Shown here in pieces: positions 1 to 4,600 of a stretch of 5,073 nucleotides of DNA (positions are counted from its first letter, which is position 1; the number at the start of each line of letters is the position of its first letter). The stretch comes from an uncultured Eggerthellaceae bacterium (GTDB lineage: Bacteria > Actinomycetota > Coriobacteriia > Coriobacteriales > Eggerthellaceae). Location: NCBI GenBank assembly GCA_934630485.1, contig CAKTWD010000105.1:1-5073 (forward strand), read 5' to 3'. The notes beneath the pieces are model-generated. The model worked only from the letters and a program-made list of their open reading frames with translations, made no database searches and was not told the origin of the DNA. The position numbers and the translations under genes are program-made.

Positions 1-756
1 GTTATAAGCCAGGATCCGAAGGGCGAGACCAAGGCCAACGACGGAGCTAAGGTGAACCTGGTCATTTCGCAGGGAGGCGAGCAGGTCACCGTCCCCGATT
101 TGGAGAACATGACCGCCAAGGAGGCTCGTGCCGCGCTGCAGAAGCTTGGTTTGAAGGACGCGTCGGGCACTGCCGAGTACTCTGACTCCATCGACAAGAA
201 CCATGTCGCACGTCAGGAGCCGGCTGCAGGTTCGAAGGTTTCTAAGGGTGCAACCATCACGTACTACCTTTCCGCTGGTAAGGAAGGCAAGGACGTTCCC
301 GATGTGAAGGGCAAGTCCGAGGGCGACGCCATGGCCATCCTGCAGAACGCGGGCTTTAAGGTAACCACGCAGTATGAAAGCAGCAGCACGGTTGACCAGG
401 GCAAGGTTATCGGCCAGACGCCTGAGGCCGGCAGCTCGCAGAAGGAAGGCGACACCATCAACTTGACCGTCAGCACGGGCAAGTCCACGCACAGCGTGTC
501 CGCTTCGGCTGGTACAGGCGGTTCGGTTTCTCCGTCCAGCTTGACCGTTGACAACGGCGGCAGCGCGTCGTTCACGGTAACGCCCAGTGCGGGTTACACG
601 GTTTCCAGCGTGTACGACAACTACGGCGATCGCTACAACGTCGGCGCCTCCGGCGGCACGTTCAGCATCAGCAACGTGACGGCAGATACGTCCATTACCG
701 TGGAGTTCACGAAGACGTCTAGTTCTTCTGGCGCTTCGGGTGCTGCCTCGCACTAA
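1..756 (+). CDS. PASTA-domain protein, C-terminal part (probable PknB/Stk1-type Ser/Thr kinase), 5' truncated by window
   Basis: The frame is open from base 1 to the TAA at 754-756, giving 251 visible residues; the true start lies upstream. Visible residues 1-25 end one PASTA repeat. Residues 27-94 (beginning EQVTVPDLENM) and 97-161 (beginning KDVPDVKGKSEGDA) are two complete PASTA repeats, each with the VPD(L/V) opening, an A-rich helix, a Q-x-P-x-A-G-S turn and a final TxxLxxSxGK strand. PASTA domains bind muropeptides or uncrosslinked peptidoglycan outside the cell, and strings of them usually form the sensor of PknB-family membrane kinases. Residues 163-240 form a beta-rich domain (GGSVSPSS, FTVTPSAGYTVSSV, ISNVTADTSITVEF) like the divergent InlB B-repeat/Flg_new_2 family, then a Ser/Gly/Ala tail. 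No kinase domain or membrane segment is visible, so a PASTA-containing transpeptidase remains possible. PASTA identity is firm; the kinase call is inference. An internal GTG at 52 is not a start, because the repeat reads through it. Confidence 0.88.
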   Translation, partial: VISQDPKGETKANDGAKVNLVISQGGEQVTVPDLENMTAKEARAALQKLGLKDASGTAEYSDSIDKNHVARQEPAAGSKVSKGATITYYLSAGKEGKDVPDVKGKSEGDAMAILQNAGFKVTTQYESSSTVDQGKVIGQTPEAGSSQKEGDTINLTVSTGKSTHSVSASAGTGGSVSPSSLTVDNGGSASFTVTPSAGYTVSSVYDNYGDRYNVGASGGTFSISNVTADTSITVEFTKTSSSSGASGAASH

Positions 757-761
757 GTATT

Positions 762-770
762 TGATACAAT
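762..770 (+). promoter_or_regulatory. Probable extended -10 promoter for the tRNA-Arg gene
   Basis: TGATACAAT matches an extended -10 element (TG-n-TACAAT, hexamer at 765-770). A start near 777 would give a leader of about 30 nt before the tRNA. The -35 region (about 742-747, GCTGCC) lies inside the end of the PASTA gene and is a poor match, as is common for extended -10 promoters. No terminator separates the PASTA gene from this site, so read-through could also supply the tRNA. Confidence 0.5.
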
Positions 771-779
771 ACCCTCTGC

Positions 780-798
780 ACATCGCCCAGCGCGATGT
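780..798 (+). other. Small hairpin in the tRNA 5' leader
   Basis: ACATCGC (780-786) pairs perfectly with GCGATGT (792-798) around the loop CCAGC. It falls at the predicted 5' end of the tRNA precursor, 9 nt before the mature tRNA. There is no T tract after it, so it is not an intrinsic terminator for the PASTA gene. A role in precursor processing or stability is a guess. Confidence 0.4.
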
Positions 799-807
799 TG
801 CGGATTC

Positions 808-883
808 GCCTCAGTAGCTCAGGGGATAGAGCACCGCTCTCCTAAAGCGGGTGTCGTACGTTCGAATCGTATCTGGGGCACCA
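808..883 (+). tRNA. tRNA-Arg (anticodon CCU), CCA encoded
   Basis: The full cloverleaf can be drawn by hand. Acceptor stem GCCTCAG (808-814) pairs with CTGGGGC (873-879) with one G-U. The D arm opens with GCTC and closes with GAGC. Anticodon stem CCGCT (834-838) pairs with AGCGG (846-850) around loop CTCCTAA, placing anticodon CCT at 841-843. The T arm is GTACG/CGTAT around TTCGAAT. The discriminator is A880 and CCA is encoded at 881-883. The anticodon reads AGG codons, which are rare in the GC-rich genes here (AGG is hardly used in the downstream frame), so this should be a minor arginine tRNA. The length of 76 nt with CCA and the invariant TTCGA are normal. It appears to be a single-gene unit with its own promoter and terminator. 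Confidence 0.97.
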
Positions 884-891
884 TGAACAAT

Positions 892-928
892 CGGGTCGGG
901 CCTTTTGGTCTGGCCCGTTTTTTGTTTT
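892..928 (+). terminator. Rho-independent terminator of the tRNA-Arg transcript
   Basis: CGGGTCGGGCC (892-902) folds on GGTCTGGCCCG (907-917) as an unbroken 11-bp stem with three G-U pairs and a TTTT loop. It is followed at once by TTTTTTGTTTT (918-928). It lies 9 nt after the tRNA CCA, so it ends the tRNA unit and insulates the downstream region. Confidence 0.93.
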
Positions 929-933
929 GATGA

Positions 934-964
934 GACGATGGGTGCCGAATCGGCGCCCATCGTC
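934..964. repeat. Long near-perfect hairpin after the terminator
   Basis: GACGATGGGTGCCG (934-947) faces CGGCGCCCATCGTC (951-964): 14 pairs, one of them T-G, with an AAT loop. It lies 6 nt after the terminator T tract. Neither side has a run of T long enough for a classic terminator. It could be a back-up termination or transcript-end structure, a block to transcription from the other strand, or a protein-binding palindrome. The structure is certain; its role is not. Confidence 0.75.
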
Positions 965-1170
965 GGTTTAGCGTGAGGGTTGCGACGTATTGGCTGACGT
1001 CGGCGGCTGCAAGGCGGGCAGGACAGACGCGGCCGGGGATGGCTGCGTGATTGGAAAGCGAGCCTCTAATTGCTGGTGGGTAGCGCCGTTGCCTTAAGGG
1101 CGCTCGTGCGACTCGAAACCGCGCGGTTCGAAACGTCCCGCTGCTCTAACCTCGTGGCTTGCCCCCCCCG
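965..1170. other. Intergenic stretch with no recognisable gene
   Basis: No protein with a credible start and ribosome binding site, and no RNA gene, is seen here. Local structures are a 6-bp stem AGCGCC/GGCGCT (1082-1087 with 1099-1104), a perfect 12-bp palindrome AACCGCGCGGTT (1117-1128), and a run of eight C at 1162-1169 just before the large inverted repeat. An open frame from a TTG at 1070 to 1354 runs through the rest of the region and is judged spurious. Confidence 0.6.
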
Positions 1171-1321
1171 TGCGCAGATTTTCCCATTTTGCGAGGATTG
1201 CTTCCTGCGAAGCAGGACATTAGATTCCCTGACCTGCGGTTTTAGTGCAAGCGCATTAGCGCGAGCGGCATCCGCGAACGTTTTGCCGCGGAAAAGGTCG
1301 CAAAACGGGAAAATCTGTGCA
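1171..1321. repeat. 151-bp palindromic element with 24-bp terminal inverted repeats
   Basis: The left arm (1171-1194, core GCAGATTTTCCCATTTTGCG) is complementary to the right arm (1298-1321, core CGCAAAACGGGAAAATCTG). All 24 positions pair except one A-C, with one G-U. The interior of about 100 nt holds smaller hairpins: TCCTGC-GAA-GCAGGA (1203-1217), GCGC-ATTA-GCGC (1251-1262) and GCGG-CAT-CCGC (1265-1275). CGTTTTGC (1279-1286) is perfectly complementary to GCAAAACG (1300-1307) inside the right arm, so two folds compete for that segment. The layout fits a non-coding interspersed palindrome (REP/BIME- or MITE-like) or a structured RNA. No transposase and no clear target duplication are seen, and copy number cannot be judged from one window. 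Confidence 0.7.
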
Positions 1322-1352
1322 ACAAAGGCGAAAAAGGCGAATCCGAAAATAT

Positions 1353-1417
1353 AGTTACTTCATGTTAAATCTGGCTAACCAAGTTAGCCGATACGAATTT
1401 ACAGTTGACGAAGTTAC
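1353..1417. promoter_or_regulatory. Putative operator region: palindrome plus three AGTTA motifs
   Basis: GGCTAAC-CAA-GTTAGCC (1373-1389) is a perfect 7-bp inverted repeat ending 15 nt before the -35 box at 1405. AGTTA occurs on the + strand at 1353, 1382 and 1412, with steps of 29 and 30 bp, about three helical turns. The middle copy lies in the right half of the palindrome and the last in the promoter spacer. This arrangement suits a dimeric transcription factor binding the upstream site and possibly a promoter site. The regulator is unknown; LuxR/MalT-type proteins are abundant in Eggerthellaceae, which is background knowledge and not evidence here. Confidence 0.4.
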
Positions 1418-1433
1418 CCTAATCATACATTAT
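1405..1433 (+). promoter_or_regulatory. Probable sigma70-type promoter of the FMN/Tp47 surface protein gene
   Basis: TTGACG (1405-1410) is a 5/6 match to the -35 consensus. A 17-bp spacer leads to CATTAT (1428-1433), a 4/6 match for -10, in the most AT-rich part of the intergenic region. Transcription would start near 1440, giving an untranslated leader of about 230 nt before the ATG at 1672. An alternative -10, TACATT at 1426-1431, would leave a 15-bp spacer. Confidence 0.55.
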
Positions 1434-1446
1434 TAATATGTTTTAT

Positions 1447-1496
1447 CAGCTTGCTGGCGCAGGGCTTTTGCCTGTGCTTCGGTGTCGGCAAGCCTG
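1447..1496 (+). ncRNA. Structured 5' end of the leader RNA (two-tier hairpin)
   Basis: CAGCTTGCTG (1447-1456) pairs with CGGCAAGCCTG (1486-1496), with one bulged G and one G-U. Inside it, GCGCAGG (1457-1463) pairs with CCTGTGC (1471-1477) with one G-U around GCTTTTG, leaving 1478-1485 (TTCGGTGT) unpaired on one side. It would sit within about 10 nt of the predicted transcript start. It matches no riboswitch class I can name. It may protect the 5' end or be part of a regulatory leader. Confidence 0.5.
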
Positions 1497-1523
1497 AACG
1501 CAGGGACGGCGCAGAAAAATAGA

Positions 1524-1647
1524 GCTTCCGTTGTAAACGTCGCAGAAGGGAAAATCGCCTCAGTAATAAAACGGAAGGTAAGGGAACACGGACCTCCGTT
1601 ATGAAACGGGTGCAACAGGGAAATGCGCCTTCGCCATAAAACGAAGA
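1524..1647 (+). repeat. Four degenerate 35-nt tandem repeats in the mRNA leader
   Basis: Units begin at 1524, 1558, 1593 and 1628 (34, 35 and 35 nt apart). The first half of each is a version of CCTCCGTTATAAAACG: GCTTCCGTTGTAAACG, CCTCAGTAATAAAACG, CCTCCGTTATGAAACG and CCTTCGCCATAAAACG. The second halves of units 1-3 share a purine core AGGGAA(A). Unit 4 has a few extra bases and then AAAGGAAACAGG, which serves as the ribosome binding site. Units 1 and 3 are more alike at a 70-nt offset. CTTCCGTT (1525-1532) pairs perfectly with AACGGAAG (1570-1577), and CCGTT-ATGA-AACGG (1596-1609) is a small hairpin. There are no unique spacers, so this is not a CRISPR array. An unfamiliar riboswitch, protein-binding leader or slippage-grown repeat are all possible. 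Confidence 0.65.
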
Positions 1648-1659
1648 CCGAAAACGAAG

Positions 1660-1665
1660 AAAGGA
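1660..1665 (+). promoter_or_regulatory. Ribosome binding site fixing the ATG at 1672
   Basis: AAAGGA lies 6 nt before the ATG at 1672, a good anti-16S match at suitable spacing. In this frame the nearest upstream stop is TAA at 1579, and no other ATG, GTG or TTG falls between it and 1672. The start is further supported by the signal peptide that follows it. Confidence 0.8.
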
Positions 1666-1671
1666 AACAGG

Positions 1672-4600
1672 ATGATCGAACGTAATGCCGTCCGGCGAGC
1701 CCTGGCTTCGGCGGGAGGCAATGCCTCCAAAGGCATGATGGCCATGGCACTGACATTGTCATTGTCCCCGGCTACAGCATTTGCTCAAACCGGCGACGGT
1801 GAAATAGAGGGGGCAGTCGGCTCCGATGCTACCAACACTGAAACGGCTGCCCCGCAATCGAGCGAAGGCGTTCAAACGTCTTCGATCTCAATCGAAAATT
1901 ATACCTTGGATGGCGGCAGCAATGCAGCCGTTTCGCAGGGTGCTTCATACGATCTGAGTAAGATCGCCGATGGTAAGTATCAGGGCACGGCTGTGGCTGA
2001 TTCCAACGATCCCCTGAACAAGGGCGATGAATGGAATGTGGAGAGCTACGACGTCTCGGTGACGGTGACCGTCGCCAATTCCAAGATCGTGAAAGTCGAG
2101 GTTGCAGACTATAGCTCTCTCGGCGACGACGACTGGGACCGCATGGACAAGGCCGTGAACGGCTACAGCAAAAAGGGAACGTCTTACGAGGGCGTTGTCA
2201 GCCAGATCGAGGCGGCCGGTAATACTAATGGCATCGACGCTGTTACCACGGCGACTATCTCCTCGAACGCCATCAAGACCGCGGTCGATAACGCGCTTCA
2301 GGCAGCTTACGACGAGCAGAACGCAAAGCCGGCTGAAAGCGAGTACACCTACGGCTATGCGGGATTGACCTGGGCAGAGTATTGGGCGGCAGAGGGAGTT
2401 CAGGCTGCAGGGTCTGCGGCGTCTTCCGGCGACCTTGACTCTCGCAGCGAGGCTGACAAGGGCGCGTTCGATGCCGTTACCCGTGCTACCGCGAATCACG
2501 GCCTGCATCGCGGCAGCTATCAGTGCATGGCCACCATCTATACCAACGAAGGCGAAACCTTCGAGCTGGCAACCTGGGCTACCGACGGAAAGTCCTTTAC
2601 CACCACCGATGGCAAGACCGTAACGTGGAACCGCGGCAGCATGACCTGCGATGGCGCCAGCTACACCTTGAAGGATTACGAGGTCACGGGTCTGAAATAC
2701 GTGCCAGTGAAGGTTAAGACCTCCGACCTGGACGCCTTTAAGGCGACGCATCGCTTCGTTCCCAACGGTGAGACGTTGGCTGGCGGCTACGGCGAAGGGC
2801 AGCTTTCTTCGTATTCCGGTTTGGTTGCCGATGTCGATGCTGACACCAACGGCCTGAAAACCGTCACCGTCTCCGATGGCTCTTGCAGCTTCTCCGCTGC
2901 GGCTGCCGGCACGGACTCCGGCATCAAGGATCAGGCGCTCAAGACCGCCACGGGCATCGAGCCTACCGTCAAGGAAGCGAGCGGCTCCTACGGCGAGTTC
3001 CTGCGCGTGGACCTTAACGGCAACTACGGCGACCTGGGCGCTAACATGCAAAGCGTCACCTGGACCTACTACGGTGACGACGCGACCTATACCAACGCCC
3101 TTGTCACCTACGGCACGAAGTTTGCCGCCGACAACTGGATGCATAAGTCCATGGGCATCCAGCTTGGCCTGACCGATTCGCTGCGTTGCCAGCTTCCTGC
3201 CGGCACCAACGGCACCGGCTATTGGACGGTTACGGTGCATGCGCTCGGCTACGCCGACGCTTCTTGGGATTTCCAGGCAACTGAGGACAACATCGTCGGC
3301 GTCAAAGTGCCTGTGACCGAGGCAACGAAGGCGCAGCTGCAAAGCCTGTACGACAAGGCCGCCGCTCTTGATAAGACCAAGTACACCGTGGATTCTTGGA
3401 AGGCCTCGTCCATCGAGACGGAGACTGCTGAAACCAAGGAACTGCTTGAGAAGGCCGATCTGAGCGAATCGGAAGCCGCCGAGCAGATCACGCACCTCCA
3501 AGGTGCGCTTGACGCGCTGGTCAGCCTGTATCCCGAGGTTGGTTCGTACGTGCTCATGAACATCCCGTACAGCGACTTCTATGCCGCAGAGCAGAACAAC
3601 TCCGGCACGGACGTGGTGACGTCCGCTACCAAGCAAAAGACGCTGGCCGGTTCGCTGGTTGCCGGTTCTTATCATGTGAACGCCGACGGCAGCGACATCA
3701 CGGGTGCTACGTTCGCCGTCAAGGTCGGCTCCGTCAACATCGATTGGTCGAAGTTCAAGCGCGTAACGGATTCCGACTCTGTCGACATCACAACCTCCAT
3801 CAAGGGCAAGACGTCCACCACGACCTATTCCGGTCGCGACGCCCTGTTCCAGGCACCGAGCTATTCGTACTACGTACTGCCCGAGGGCGAAACGCCGGCC
3901 AATTACAAGGAAGTCACGGTTGATGAGTCGGGCAACCTGAAGTTCAGTGAGGTGGAAGGCAAGCCCGCCGTTGTTCTGTCCGACGTCACCGCCGAGTTCA
4001 CCACCAACAGCAAGTATGGCGATTATGAAATCGATTTCAGCAACCTGCGCGAGCAGATGCTCGACGCCGACGGTAACCAGGCGGTCGTGTACGGCGCCGT
4101 GGTGAACGCCGCCGATGAGGCCGGCAAGGTCGAGGGCTACGGCATGCGCGCCCTGGAGAACATCTGGAAGGGCAAGGAGCTTGCTTGGAGCTGCGGCTTC
4201 GTGACCGAAGCACACGGCAGCCCGCTGAGCTCGACCTATTACAAATCGATGATGGGAAAGACCATCAAGTCTGTTGTATTCTATACGTCCACCGGCACCT
4301 ACACCGTGGCGATGGATCAATACGTCCCCGTCAAGGTTTCCACAGATGAGGGCGCTATCTCCATCCAAAAGAGCGCTTCGCTCGACGACACTTCCTTCAT
4401 TGGCATGAAATCGACGCTGCCTGGAGGATTCGACGCCCAATACAGCATCGAGGGCTGGAATGGTGATGTTGAGGTGTCGAACGCGTCTTCCGGGCCGTAC
4501 GCTTCCGTTATGAGGATCCCGGACGGCACGCAGCCCGGCGGATACACGATCGTGGCCACTGATAAGAGCGGCAAGTACGCGCCCTTGAGCGCAACGTTCA

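Noticed and set aside
264..575. 103-codon minus strand frame inside the PASTA gene
   Set aside because: It is antisense to intact PASTA repeats and has no domain of its own.
1070..1354. 94-codon + strand frame through the palindromic element
   Set aside because: It starts with TTG without a ribosome binding site, and its content is set by the inverted repeat arms and small hairpins, so it is more likely non-coding.
1524..1647. Possible CRISPR array
   Set aside because: The 35-nt units follow each other directly and diverge throughout; there are no constant repeats alternating with unique spacers.
1440..1671. c-di-GMP (GEMM) riboswitch, suggested by GCAACAGGGAAA in the leader
   Set aside because: The second conserved block of that aptamer (GGGACGCAAAGCC-like) and its helix arrangement are not found at the right place.
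1433..1762. 109-codon minus strand frame across the leader and start of the surface protein gene
   Set aside because: Its repeated F-x-TEA-type peptide simply reads the 35-nt leader repeats backwards, and it overlaps the well-supported start of the main gene.
2435..3172. Short + strand frames inside the surface protein gene (2435-2623, 2523-2717, 2876-3172)
   Set aside because: They are out-of-phase readings of the Tp47-like module, with low-complexity content and no support for separate starts.
1945..4440. Very long open frame on the minus strand (831 codons) opposite the surface protein gene
   Set aside because: It mirrors the codon bias of the + strand gene, shows no recognisable domain, and the + strand frame has a signal peptide, ribosome binding site and several matching domains.
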